Shown one piece after another: positions 1 to 8,621 of a stretch of DNA of 42,765 bases; the stretch's first letter is position 1; each line of letters opens with the position of its first letter. This DNA is from a virus. Both the position numbers and the translations under genes were made by a program. The stretch is from IMG/VR virus record IMGVR_UViG_3300043543_000738, positions 1-42,765 of that record. One strand, given 5' to 3'. The notes under the pieces were generated by a model. The model was not told the origin of the DNA and did no database searches. It worked only from the letters and a program-made list of their open reading frames with translations.

Positions 1-2184
1 ATGAATCCCGACACGGTAACGATTCGCATTCATGGCATGGACTGTGCCGAAGAGATCGCTGTCTTGAAGCGGGAAATCGCGCCGCTCGTCGGAGGTGAAG
101 ATAACCTCGGATTTGACTTGCTGCGCGGGCGCATGACCGTTGCCGGAAGATCCGGCGGGGTTCCCGTGGAAGAAGTGCTCGCTCGCATTCGCGCCACGGG
201 TATGCGCGGCGAACTGTGGCAAGACGAACGCGAGGTCGCACGTCCCGAGAAGCGTTGGCAGGACCAGTACGGGCGTCTAATACTGACCGCAGGCAGTGGT
301 GCTCTCGTGCTTGCCGGTTTCCTAACCCACCTATTGATCGCCGGCCGTCTCGTCAGCATCCTGGGCGCCGAAGGCGCGGGCATTCATCACGACATTCCAG
401 TTTCAGTCCGGATCATCTACGGACTCGCTGTCATCTGTGGGGCCTGGCACGTCCTTCCGAAAGCATGGTTCGCGCTCCGGCGGCTACGGCCAGACATGAA
501 CCTATTGATGACGATTGCAGTTGCCGGCGCCGTCATTATCGGCGAATGGTTTGAAGCCGCGTCCGTATCGTTCCTGTTTGCTCTCTCGCTGACCCTGGAG
601 GCGTGGAGTGTTGGCCGGGCGCGCCGCGCCGTCGAAAACCTGCTGAGCCTCACACCGGCGGTTGTGCGCCTGATCGACCAGGATGGCCGGGAACGAGAGG
701 TTCGACCTGAAGAAGTGGCCGTGGGATCGCGGTTCTTGGTCAGACCTGGCGAGCGAATTCCGTTAGACGGCGATGTCGTGAACGGCAGCAGCCAAATCAA
801 TCAAGCTCCGATAACTGGCGAAAGCGTCCCCGTCGAGAAGGCGACCGGAGACCCGGTCTATGCTGGCACTGTAAACGGCCCTGGAGCGCTCGAAATTCGG
901 TCTACCCGGCCCGCAGGTGAGACTACCCTCGCGCACATTATCCGCATGGTCGCCGAGGCTCAGCGCAAACGCGCTCCTTCAGAGCAATGGGTGGACACTT
1001 TCGCCAGGATCTACACGCCGGCTGTGATGGGCCTGTCTGTCGCGGTACTGATTCTCCCACCCCTGGTTTGGGGGCAGCCGTTTGGAGAATGGTTCTACCG
1101 GTCGCTGGTTCTGCTCGTCATCGCTTGCCCGTGCGCGTTGGTCATCTCTACGCCGGTGAGCATTGTCGCGGCTCTGGCCGCGAGCGCTCGACATGGGGTG
1201 TTGATAAAAGGCGGTCCGTTCGTCGAGGCTCCGGCACATCTCAAGGCTCTGGCGCTTGACAAGACGGGTACCCTAACGAGCGGAAGGCCTGCGGTTGCGG
1301 AGGTTCTTCCTCTGAACGGCCACTCTGAGAGGCACGTCCTCGAAATCGCCGCGGCGCTGGAGTCCCACAGTAATCACCCACTTGCGCTGGCGGTCGTCGA
1401 ACACGCCAGGGAACGCGGAGTCGAGTGGCCAAGCGTCGCGAATCTGCAAGATGTCTCCGGCAAGGGCGTCACTGGCGAGATCCAGGGATCTCGGTACTGG
1501 ATTGGTTCCCACCGGTACTTGGAAGAGCGTTCACAGGAGCCTCAGGAACTCCACGGCCGACTTGTCGATTGCGCGAAGCGCGGCCTAACGGTCGTGCTCG
1601 TTGGAAGTGATCACCATGTGCTTGGTCTTCTCGCGTTCGCGGACCAGGTTCGACCGGATGCCGCCAAGGCGATACAGGGCCTGCGTGCGGTCGGCGTCGA
1701 ACACCTGGTGATGCTGACAGGTGATAATCGCCCCACGGCCGAAGCGATAGGTCGAGCGGTCGGAATTTCGGAAGTCGAAGCTGAACTACTGCCGTCCGAC
1801 AAAGTCTCGGCCATTGAGCGCCTGGTGGCGCAGTACGGGAATGTCGGCATGGTCGGTGACGGGATCAATGACGCGCCGGCCATGGGCCGTGCTTCAGTCG
1901 GAATCGCGATGGGAGCGATCGGAAGCGACACTGCAATCGAGGCCGCAGATGTCGCGCTGATGTCCGACGACCTCGAAAAGCTGCCGTGGCTGATCCGCCA
2001 CGCTCGGCGTACGGTCGGAATCATCCGCGAGAATATCGTGGCATCGCTAGCGGTGAAAGCGGTCTTCGTGGCCCTCACGTTCTGGGGTCACGCTTCCCTA
2101 TGGGCAGCCATCGCAGCCGACATGGGGGTGTCTCTGCTTGTGATCTTCAATGCGCTTCGGCTGCTTCGGCCCAGTGGGGCCTGA
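1..2184 (+). CDS. cadA: Zn/Cd/Pb-exporting P1B-type ATPase
   Basis: A 727-residue inner-membrane pump, the usual length for ZntA/CadA, that uses ATP to expel divalent soft metals. The N-terminal heavy-metal domain has GMDC at 12-15 followed by A-E-E, so the second Cys of the classic pair is replaced by acidic residues, as in many Zn/Cd pumps. The membrane metal site is C376-P-C378. The phosphorylation motif DKTGTLT begins at D420, an SHSNHPLA segment lies in the nucleotide domain, and GDGINDAP begins at G619. K686 and D707 in the last two helices match the Zn/Cd/Pb (P1B-2) subgroup. The ATG is at the first base of the window, so the promoter and any MerR/ArsR regulator are out of view. It is the only non-phage gene seen and is probably host DNA next to the prophage. 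Family is certain; metal preference is inferred. Confidence 0.95.
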   Translation: MNPDTVTIRIHGMDCAEEIAVLKREIAPLVGGEDNLGFDLLRGRMTVAGRSGGVPVEEVLARIRATGMRGELWQDEREVARPEKRWQDQYGRLILTAGSGALVLAGFLTHLLIAGRLVSILGAEGAGIHHDIPVSVRIIYGLAVICGAWHVLPKAWFALRRLRPDMNLLMTIAVAGAVIIGEWFEAASVSFLFALSLTLEAWSVGRARRAVENLLSLTPAVVRLIDQDGREREVRPEEVAVGSRFLVRPGERIPLDGDVVNGSSQINQAPITGESVPVEKATGDPVYAGTVNGPGALEIRSTRPAGETTLAHIIRMVAEAQRKRAPSEQWVDTFARIYTPAVMGLSVAVLILPPLVWGQPFGEWFYRSLVLLVIACPCALVISTPVSIVAALAASARHGVLIKGGPFVEAPAHLKALALDKTGTLTSGRPAVAEVLPLNGHSERHVLEIAAALESHSNHPLALAVVEHARERGVEWPSVANLQDVSGKGVTGEIQGSRYWIGSHRYLEERSQEPQELHGRLVDCAKRGLTVVLVGSDHHVLGLLAFADQVRPDAAKAIQGLRAVGVEHLVMLTGDNRPTAEAIGRAVGISEVEAELLPSDKVSAIERLVAQYGNVGMVGDGINDAPAMGRASVGIAMGAIGSDTAIEAADVALMSDDLEKLPWLIRHARRTVGIIRENIVASLAVKAVFVALTFWGHASLWAAIAADMGVSLLVIFNALRLLRPSGA

Positions 2185-2269
2185 TCAATTCGAATCCATC
2201 GCCTTCGGCAGTCGCGAGTCGGACTGTAACCATCGGCTCCACGTCTCTGAATTCAATCGAGTTCGATCG

Positions 2270-4138
2270 TCATGGGTTTGTGTAAAGCAATATGTAACCG
2301 AGGCTTGCCCCGTCGGGCGTTTTCACCTTCAGCACGCCAGACCAGCCGGAGGGGTTGTTGGCGGCGCTGAGTTCGGCGAAGCGGTAGCCGTTGCCGGAGC
2401 CGCCGGCGAGGATGAGTTCGCCAGTGGCGGTCAGTTCCAGGAGGGTGCTGTCGGCGAGGTTGGAGCCGGGGCCGTGGATCTTGAGGGGCGACGTGGCGTT
2501 GTCTGGCGCGGCGATGACGGTGGGGCCGGCGGCGAGGCCGGAGGCGATGTGCGGCGTCTGCGACGCCCAGGTGCGGGCGTAGGATTTCTGCGGGTCGTTG
2601 CCCTGCTGGAGGCAGGCGCCCCAGAGGTGGATGTCGCCGGTGGTCCAGTCATCACCGTTGGCGGCGTACTGGCGGACGACGACCCAGAGGCCGGTCTGGC
2701 CGGATGCCAAGGTGCCGGTGATCTTGAAGCGCTGCCACGACGTCGTGAGCGTGATCTGGGTTGGACCGGCGATATAGGCGGCATACGGGTTATCGACGAT
2801 GGCGATCGACACCTTGCGAGTGCCGGAGGGGACGCGCGCCCAGATGTAGAAGGTGTAGGTGCCGCCGTCGGCAAGACCGGCGAGCTGCTGCTGGATTACG
2901 GGCGTCGAAGTGACGGCAGTGATCACGTCTGCGGTCTGGTTGCCGTCCGGAGCGATGAAGGCGTTCGAAGTGACCGAACAGGAGCCGCCGTTCTTGTCCC
3001 AGGCGGTCGCGGCGAAGTCTTCGGAGTACTTCGCCATGTTCTCGAGTGGGCCGCCGACGGCCTGGTGCGGGCCGCAGTCCAAGGGACCGGTGAAGTGCTC
3101 GCCAGCGCGGTTGGCAGGGATGTAGCCGAGAGCGTTTGTGATCTCGCCGGCTTCGGGCGCACTCGCGCTGATGGTCACGCTGACACGGTCGTTGGCGGGG
3201 TCGTCGGCGGCAGCCAGCGAGACACGCGTGCCCTGGACGAGGTTCAGGGCCCGGCGTGTCCCGACGTCGGCGCCGTCCTTCTGGACCTTGTGCGGGAGCT
3301 CGCCGCTGACGATGTCGCCGGCGGTGTGCGTGTGGGCGGGCAGATCGCCCGCCGCGAGGTTCGCACCGGCGGTCACGCGGCCTTTGGCATCGACGGTGAT
3401 CTTCGGATACGTGCCCGGCGTGACACCAGACGGCGGCATCGAGAGAACGCCCGCTTCGACGGCGAGGCCTCCGGCGGCGTCGACCTGCACGATGCCTTTG
3501 TTGCCGTACCCGGCATCAGGGTAGGAGAACGCGCCGAACGTCTGCCCGGGCGCGAAGTCGATGATCGCGTCCGAGACCAGATGGTCATTGGCGTTCAAGG
3601 CGAACCCCAGGTCGCCGGAGCCGTCGGCCTTGCGCCACTTCACCGCGCCGGTGTTTGGCAGCCGGACCAGTCCTGTGGCGGCCTTGTTGCCAGAGCCAAA
3701 CTCCGCGCCGTCAACGAAGCTCTTCGCGCCTGTGATCGTCACCGCGCCGTCCTTGCGGATGTAGTTGCGGTTGGAGGCTGTCCCGAGTTCCTGCTCGATG
3801 GCGACGACGGCTTCCTGAAGCGCCTTCAGATACGCCGAGACCATGTTGGCGCGCACGGTTGCGCCGGAGGTGTGCTGCGCCGCGACGGTGCCGAACGCGC
3901 CGCGCTGGCAACCGGTGAACTGCGTGGCGGTCTTGCCCGTGTAGACGATCAGTTCATCGTCGATCGAGAGGATCCCGTACTCATCAGGGAAGCCAACTCC
4001 CGTGGACTCCACGCTGATGGTCGTGTCGCCAGCGTAAACCGGCATCATGGTGATCGTTTCGAGCGGCTTCGCCGAGAAGGCATCCGCGGGCGAGTAGAGG
4101 CTCGAGGCATCGTCGATCGCGTTCGGGTAGTTACTCAT
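2270..4138 (-). CDS. Phage tail fibre/appendage protein with C-terminal carbohydrate-binding-like domain
   Basis: 622 residues, last gene of the tail operon. Residues about 35-95 form a short module (IDDELIVYTGKT then FTGCQRGAFGT) that I know from phage tail and baseplate appendage proteins. The middle is repetitive and rich in G, T and A, as in fibre shafts. Around residues 350-510 a segment beginning ENMAKYSEDF and containing TYTFYIWARVPSG looks like a jelly-roll carbohydrate-binding domain. Its ATG overlaps the stop of the upstream tail gene by ATGA. It probably contacts the host surface. The domain reading is by recall and the exact fold is not proven. Confidence 0.75.
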   Translation of the reverse strand: MSNYPNAIDDASSLYSPADAFSAKPLETITMMPVYAGDTTISVESTGVGFPDEYGILSIDDELIVYTGKTATQFTGCQRGAFGTVAAQHTSGATVRANMVSAYLKALQEAVVAIEQELGTASNRNYIRKDGAVTITGAKSFVDGAEFGSGNKAATGLVRLPNTGAVKWRKADGSGDLGFALNANDHLVSDAIIDFAPGQTFGAFSYPDAGYGNKGIVQVDAAGGLAVEAGVLSMPPSGVTPGTYPKITVDAKGRVTAGANLAAGDLPAHTHTAGDIVSGELPHKVQKDGADVGTRRALNLVQGTRVSLAAADDPANDRVSVTISASAPEAGEITNALGYIPANRAGEHFTGPLDCGPHQAVGGPLENMAKYSEDFAATAWDKNGGSCSVTSNAFIAPDGNQTADVITAVTSTPVIQQQLAGLADGGTYTFYIWARVPSGTRKVSIAIVDNPYAAYIAGPTQITLTTSWQRFKITGTLASGQTGLWVVVRQYAANGDDWTTGDIHLWGACLQQGNDPQKSYARTWASQTPHIASGLAAGPTVIAAPDNATSPLKIHGPGSNLADSTLLELTATGELILAGGSGNGYRFAELSAANNPSGWSGVLKVKTPDGASLGYILLYTNP

Positions 4139-7100
4139 CCGTTCAACCTCCTCGCGTTCAATCGGAACGTGTTCAGACGGCTGCTGGCCTCAGGCGCGTA
4201 AGCCACGGCGACGGGTGCTTCGGGCGAGCGCGCGGCGCGTGGGCGCCGATAGGAGACAAGCGTTGCTGTAGACTGCGCAGGCACTTCCAGCGGCACGGGG
4301 CGCGAGTTCAGACAGAACTGGTCGAAGGCCCAGAAGCAGAACGAGTACAGCCCGCGATTGCGCCACATGCCGTAGGCCTCGCGCATTGGCGGGTCGGGCG
4401 GCCCATAGATTCCAGCCAGGTACACGCACTCGGATACCGGGCGGCCGAGTTGCAGAGGAAACTCGAGCGTCTGACGCATGAGCCGCGCGTTCCTCTGCCA
4501 GACGTCGTAGTCGAAGCCCTCCGAGCGGAAGTACTTTACGCCGTGGGCAGAGGTCTTCCATTCATTGGGCAGGTTTACGTGGAAGTTGAGCGCGCGGAAC
4601 GCCGGATCGGGCGCGGGCTTGCCCTGGTTGGCGTCGAGCGGCCAGAGGCACTCGAACACTGCCGAGGGATGGAACCGCCGGACGTAGCTGATGACCTCGG
4701 CGCAGTACTCCCAGATGCGATCGCGCAGGAAGTTCGCGCTCTCGATGTCTTCGTGGGGCGAGTCGGTGTTGGCCAGGAACCGGTGCAAAGGCCGGCCGTA
4801 GCGAGCCTGGAACGCCGCCTTGGTGTCGTCGTCGTAGAAGGGCATGCCGGATTCGTTCGGGAAATACCACCACTGCGTTTCGCCGAACTGGAGCACGATG
4901 GGAAGGCCTGCGGCGGCGATCTCGTCGGCGCACTCCTTGTACATCTGCTTCAAGTAGTCCCGCACGCGCGGGCCGAAGTGCATCTGATGCGACGGGATGG
5001 GCAGGAAGACCGGCTCGCCGTCCCAGTAGCGCGCGGCCATCTCCATCGGAGGCCGATAGCATTCCATCGAGAAGGCGAAGCTCGCATCGATGCCGGCCTG
5101 TTTGAACTCCCGCGCTAGGTCGCGGATCCAGTTCCGCGCGCCGTGGGTCATCACGGGCGAGATGGTGTCGATCATCTCCCAATCGCCTTCGGCGCCCGGC
5201 TGATCAAGCGGTGGCGTGCCCTGAGTGATGCTTAATTGCGGACTGGTCGAAATCGAGAAGGTGTAGCTCGGCGCGCGGGAGCGGATGTGGATCGATCCGC
5301 CGTCGCTGGTCGACCAGACGCCGGGGAAGGTGACGTTGATCATCGCGCGCAGGTGCGCGGCGATGTCTTCGATGGCGAGGCCCACGCCGGGTGAGAAGTA
5401 GAGCGTGGTGCCTGAGAGATTGATCCACAGTGGCTGATCCACCTGCCAAGCGCCGATGCTCACGGTGCAGTTCGGGTAGGTCGCCTCGATGCGGCGGCGT
5501 TTGTTGTTCCAGAAGACGCCCATGTAGACGTCGGCGTGGCCCATGAAGCCGAGCTGCTTCAGATGCCACACGTGCCAGGCGGGCGGCTTCTTGTAGCCGT
5601 GATCGGTGTCGAAGTCGATTGCCGCAGAGACATCGGGATAGACCTTGGGCGGGTCTGGAGGATCCTGAGGTTCAAGCGGCCAAAGATAGTCGAAGTAGAA
5701 GTGATAGCCGGTGCTCGACGGGTGTTTCGAGAACAACGCGCGGATCTCGACCGTGTGCATCCCGCCAGGCAGCGCGGCGGCGAGTTTCTTCATCGCCGCT
5801 AGGCCGTTGTAGTCGTTGAGATACAGATCGTGAACGGCGGGTGCACCGCCGTCGATGCGCATTTCAATCCGGCCAGCATCACGGCCGAGCCACGTGCCGA
5901 GGTAGAGATCATGCTCGCGCGGGTAGGAGTAGCGGATAGTCACCGTCCGCTGGTCCTGCGCGTCGTTGGGCGCGCAGCGCTTGGCGTGGCCGAGCGACCA
6001 CCATTGCGTCGGCCACCCTGCGCCATAACGGTAGTCTTCCCAGAAGCCCTCGTACCGGCAGCGACCATCGGATTCTTCAATGCGCGGCGTATCGCCGCCG
6101 ACCTTCAGCGTCCGGTCGCCGGTGACGGTGAGATTCGAGATGCGCACCTGCCACTCGATGTCCGAGCGGGTGCCGGTGATGGTCGAGATCCGCTGGATGC
6201 GCGTGCCGGGCGTCCAGGCCTGCGGAGTCGAGGAGTCCTCGCCGCGGCGAACGAGGATGCGGTAGTACCAGGTGGCCGGGTCGTCGGGATCGGGCTTCAC
6301 GAGGCCAAAGTTGGCGAGACAGGCGACGCGTTCTTCGACATCCGGCATGCCGACGTAGTACTTCCGGCCCGCGAGCATCTGGTCGGCGTCCGTCAGATGC
6401 CATTCCTCCTCCGTGCCTGGCGGCGATGCTGCAACGCCTTCCTTGAGCCGTCCACCCTCGCGCAGGCCTGCCTCCACGTCCTCAAAGCGCGGCGCGAAGG
6501 TGAGGTGGACCTTCACGATATCGCTGGCAGGAACGGGCACAAGCGAATTGCGGTCGCCGTTCTTATAACCGGAGAGGGAGGCGAAGGGAAACGTGAATCG
6601 GTAGGCTTGCGTGTTGCCGGCACCATCAACGGCGGCGGCGAGTGAGGTCGCCCCAAACGCACCTTCCTTCTTCTCGATGCGGACGATCTGGTTTGCGCCA
6701 TCGACCGAGACGAGCACGGGCATGCCGTTGGCGTCGCGCCCATACGCGCCCAGTTGCCCCGTGAGCCGCAATTTCAGTTCGCAGGACGTGTCCGTCGTAG
6801 TGAACCGCTCAACGGCAACGCTGGCGGGCTGCTCGCCGTAATCGGGCGCCGGCGCGTCCACCATGCGGCTCTTGAGCACCCTCCCGAAGTGCCTCGCCCG
6901 CGGCAGCACGCGGCACTGGATGTTGTAGACACTCCCGTAGTGCGGCTTCGTGAAATACGCCGTGAACGTGCCCGGCCCAACGGCCAGGACCTTGACGACC
7001 TCGTCGTTGGCGCTGCCGATGTCGACGCCGACGTAGTCGCCCACACGGATCTCGGCCGAGGAGGCCACTTGCGCGGTGTAGATGCCCGGCACGGATCGGC

Positions 7101-7974
7101 TCAGCGTGGCGGGCGCGGAGCCGCTGTTGGTCGAGACTTCGACCGGGCCATTCACGCCTGGCTCAAGCGTTACCGTGATGACGTTGCCCGACGCGGTGCA
7201 ATCGACCAGGTAGCTTGAGAGGCCCACCATCGAGGCCAGCCGGGTTGCGATGTCGGCGGCGTCGGTCGCGCCGGCCTCCTGGATGCCCGCGCCGCCGTTG
7301 TTCACCAGCAGGTAGTGCCAGAAGTTGGGATCGTCCTGCCACCAGATGGCCTGCTCGCAGGAAGGAACGTCCGGCGCACCGATGTTGTTGAGGAGCCGCG
7401 TTTCGAGGTTGCAGAAGGCGATGGCCTCGGCCGAGGAGCAGGACCAGCGCGTTCCCATGAAGTAGACGTAGGCCTTGTCGGTGAGGGCGGGCGTGGGCTT
7501 ACCGATGAGAAGTTCGTCGAGCGTCGCGGCGTCGCGATCGTGGAGCGAGAATCCGAAGCTGCCGGGAGTGTAGTCTCCTGACATTACTGCCGCGTGCTGC
7601 ATCAGCGGGACTTCGTAGATGTCGCCTGCTCCAGTGCTGACGGTCAGCTTGTCCCAGCCGACAGAGGCGTAACGCATGCAGTCCGGACGCACGTTGCCCT
7701 CCTCGCCGTTGACCGGCAGGATCTCCATGTCGTACTGGAGGGTCAGCCCGGAGAGGTCGGTTACCGGGAGCGGCTTCAGGCGCAGGTGATTGAAGTAGTC
7801 GTACGCCGAGAAGAGCTGGACGTTGGCGAAGTCCTCGGCCGCCTGGAAGATGCCCGAGATCTGGAAGCCGGTCTCGGTGGCGTCGTGGAGCGTGGTGGTC
7901 GCCGCGCGGCCGGAGAAGCCCTGAAGCTGTAAGGTGTGGCGGGGATCGAAGATCTGAAGTGACAAGGTGGCCAT
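4135..7974 (-). CDS. Large phage tail tip protein with TIM-barrel/glycosidase-like domain
   Basis: 1279 residues, starting ATG at 7974. The first half (about 1-600) looks like a beta-rich phage tail protein. Roughly residues 930-1230 resemble a (beta/alpha)8 glycoside-hydrolase-like domain: an AGIDASFAFSMECYRPP strand-loop, LPIVLQFGETQWW and AVFECLWPLDANQG give the spacing of beta strands ending in acidic or aromatic residues, and E and D are available as catalytic acids. Gene transfer agents and several tailed phages also carry TIM-barrel domains in tail-tip proteins, where they may cut surface polysaccharide. It lies between the antisense NYN gene and the last fibre gene, which it overlaps by ATGA. 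The hub gene upstream is about 600 bases away, unlike the tight spacing elsewhere, because the NYN gene lies between. Enzymatic activity is inferred. Confidence 0.75.
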   Translation of the reverse strand: MATLSLQIFDPRHTLQLQGFSGRAATTTLHDATETGFQISGIFQAAEDFANVQLFSAYDYFNHLRLKPLPVTDLSGLTLQYDMEILPVNGEEGNVRPDCMRYASVGWDKLTVSTGAGDIYEVPLMQHAAVMSGDYTPGSFGFSLHDRDAATLDELLIGKPTPALTDKAYVYFMGTRWSCSSAEAIAFCNLETRLLNNIGAPDVPSCEQAIWWQDDPNFWHYLLVNNGGAGIQEAGATDAADIATRLASMVGLSSYLVDCTASGNVITVTLEPGVNGPVEVSTNSGSAPATLSRSVPGIYTAQVASSAEIRVGDYVGVDIGSANDEVVKVLAVGPGTFTAYFTKPHYGSVYNIQCRVLPRARHFGRVLKSRMVDAPAPDYGEQPASVAVERFTTTDTSCELKLRLTGQLGAYGRDANGMPVLVSVDGANQIVRIEKKEGAFGATSLAAAVDGAGNTQAYRFTFPFASLSGYKNGDRNSLVPVPASDIVKVHLTFAPRFEDVEAGLREGGRLKEGVAASPPGTEEEWHLTDADQMLAGRKYYVGMPDVEERVACLANFGLVKPDPDDPATWYYRILVRRGEDSSTPQAWTPGTRIQRISTITGTRSDIEWQVRISNLTVTGDRTLKVGGDTPRIEESDGRCRYEGFWEDYRYGAGWPTQWWSLGHAKRCAPNDAQDQRTVTIRYSYPREHDLYLGTWLGRDAGRIEMRIDGGAPAVHDLYLNDYNGLAAMKKLAAALPGGMHTVEIRALFSKHPSSTGYHFYFDYLWPLEPQDPPDPPKVYPDVSAAIDFDTDHGYKKPPAWHVWHLKQLGFMGHADVYMGVFWNNKRRRIEATYPNCTVSIGAWQVDQPLWINLSGTTLYFSPGVGLAIEDIAAHLRAMINVTFPGVWSTSDGGSIHIRSRAPSYTFSISTSPQLSITQGTPPLDQPGAEGDWEMIDTISPVMTHGARNWIRDLAREFKQAGIDASFAFSMECYRPPMEMAARYWDGEPVFLPIPSHQMHFGPRVRDYLKQMYKECADEIAAAGLPIVLQFGETQWWYFPNESGMPFYDDDTKAAFQARYGRPLHRFLANTDSPHEDIESANFLRDRIWEYCAEVISYVRRFHPSAVFECLWPLDANQGKPAPDPAFRALNFHVNLPNEWKTSAHGVKYFRSEGFDYDVWQRNARLMRQTLEFPLQLGRPVSECVYLAGIYGPPDPPMREAYGMWRNRGLYSFCFWAFDQFCLNSRPVPLEVPAQSTATLVSYRRPRAARSPEAPVAVAYAPEASSRLNTFRLNARRLNG

Positions 7975-8029
7975 CCAAGAAGGGTTCCGCGTAGCGTCTT
8001 TGTGACGCGATGGGGGCTCGATTCGTGCG

Positions 8030-8043
8030 TAGTATCCTTACTA
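8030..8043. promoter_or_regulatory. TAGTA/TACTA palindrome just before the NYN gene
   Basis: TAGTA, a four-base loop, then TACTA forms a perfect inverted repeat ending three bases before the ATG at 8047, where a Shine-Dalgarno sequence would be expected. No GGAG-like sequence is present. It could be an operator, a -10-like element (TAGTAT) of a nearly leaderless mRNA, or chance. Confidence 0.25.
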
Positions 8044-8046
8044 TCG

Positions 8047-8580
8047 ATGCCCAATTTCCTGTACGTCGACAATTCGAATGTCTGGATCGAGGGAATGCAC
8101 GTTAGTGCGGTCGCCCGCGGCCTGGCACCCAGCATTTGGGACGCCCTACAGCACAAGATCTGTGATTACGATTGGAAAATCGATTTTGGGCGTCTTTACG
8201 AGTTCGCCGGAGGCGATCCTTCCGGCTGCGCGATGCTTTACGGATCTCGACCACCCGCGAATGATTCCCTTTGGGCGGTAGCGAAAGCGAAGGGCTTCGA
8301 AGTTGTCGTACATGATCGAAACGCCGCAAATCGAGAGAAAAAGATCGACACAACCATTGCCCGAGATATCATGCGAGACTCCTTCCAGAGGATGAAACCA
8401 GGGGACACCGTCACATTGGTAGCGGGCGACAGTGACTATGTTCCAGTTGCCGAAGATCTCACCGCTCGTGGACTAGGGTTCGAGGTGGTGTTCTGGAACC
8501 ACGCTGCACGGGAACTGAAGGATGTTGCTACCAAGTTTGTCTCCCTTGATCCTTATCTGGAGCACCTCAGGAAAAAGTAG
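8047..8580 (+). CDS. NYN-domain (PIN-like, LabA/DUF88 type) predicted ribonuclease
   Basis: 177 residues, the length of a single NYN domain. The acidic active-site pattern is visible: D8 and N11 in the first strand (LYVDNSNVW), K99 and D101 with D107 in KKIDTTIARDIM, and D128/D130 in LVAGDSDYVP. NYN proteins are metal-dependent RNases, and some take part in RNA decay or defence. The frame is open to 8002, but homology begins at the ATG at 8047, so that start was chosen. It lies antisense between two tail genes and is visibly richer in A and T than its neighbours, which suggests later acquisition as a lysogenic cargo gene. No partner gene is adjacent. Domain assignment is strong; the role is unknown. 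Confidence 0.9.
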   Translation: MPNFLYVDNSNVWIEGMHVSAVARGLAPSIWDALQHKICDYDWKIDFGRLYEFAGGDPSGCAMLYGSRPPANDSLWAVAKAKGFEVVVHDRNAANREKKIDTTIARDIMRDSFQRMKPGDTVTLVAGDSDYVPVAEDLTARGLGFEVVFWNHAARELKDVATKFVSLDPYLEHLRKK

Positions 8581-8621
8581 GGTCAGATCACGTCTGAATC
8601 ACAACCGTGATGTCTGACCCT
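8579..8621 (-). terminator. Long hairpin between the NYN and tail hub genes
   Basis: AGGGTCAGATCACG (8579-8592) pairs with CGTGA (8606-8610) and TCTGACCCT (8613-8621), leaving a two-base bulge. Read on the minus strand it is followed by ACTTTTTCC, so it resembles a rho-independent terminator for the tail hub gene whose stop lies inside it. On the plus strand no T-run follows. The arms overlap the 3' ends of both convergent genes. Confidence 0.6.

Noticed and set aside
2150-4201. Long plus-strand open frame (683 codons) opposite the last fibre gene
   Set aside because: Glycine, valine and arginine-rich mirror of the minus-strand gene; no family features, and the opposite strand has clear domains and coupled starts.
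7994-8008. GCGTC/GACGC hairpin between the tail tip and NYN genes
   Set aside because: A five-base stem is common by chance in GC-rich DNA and no T-run follows.
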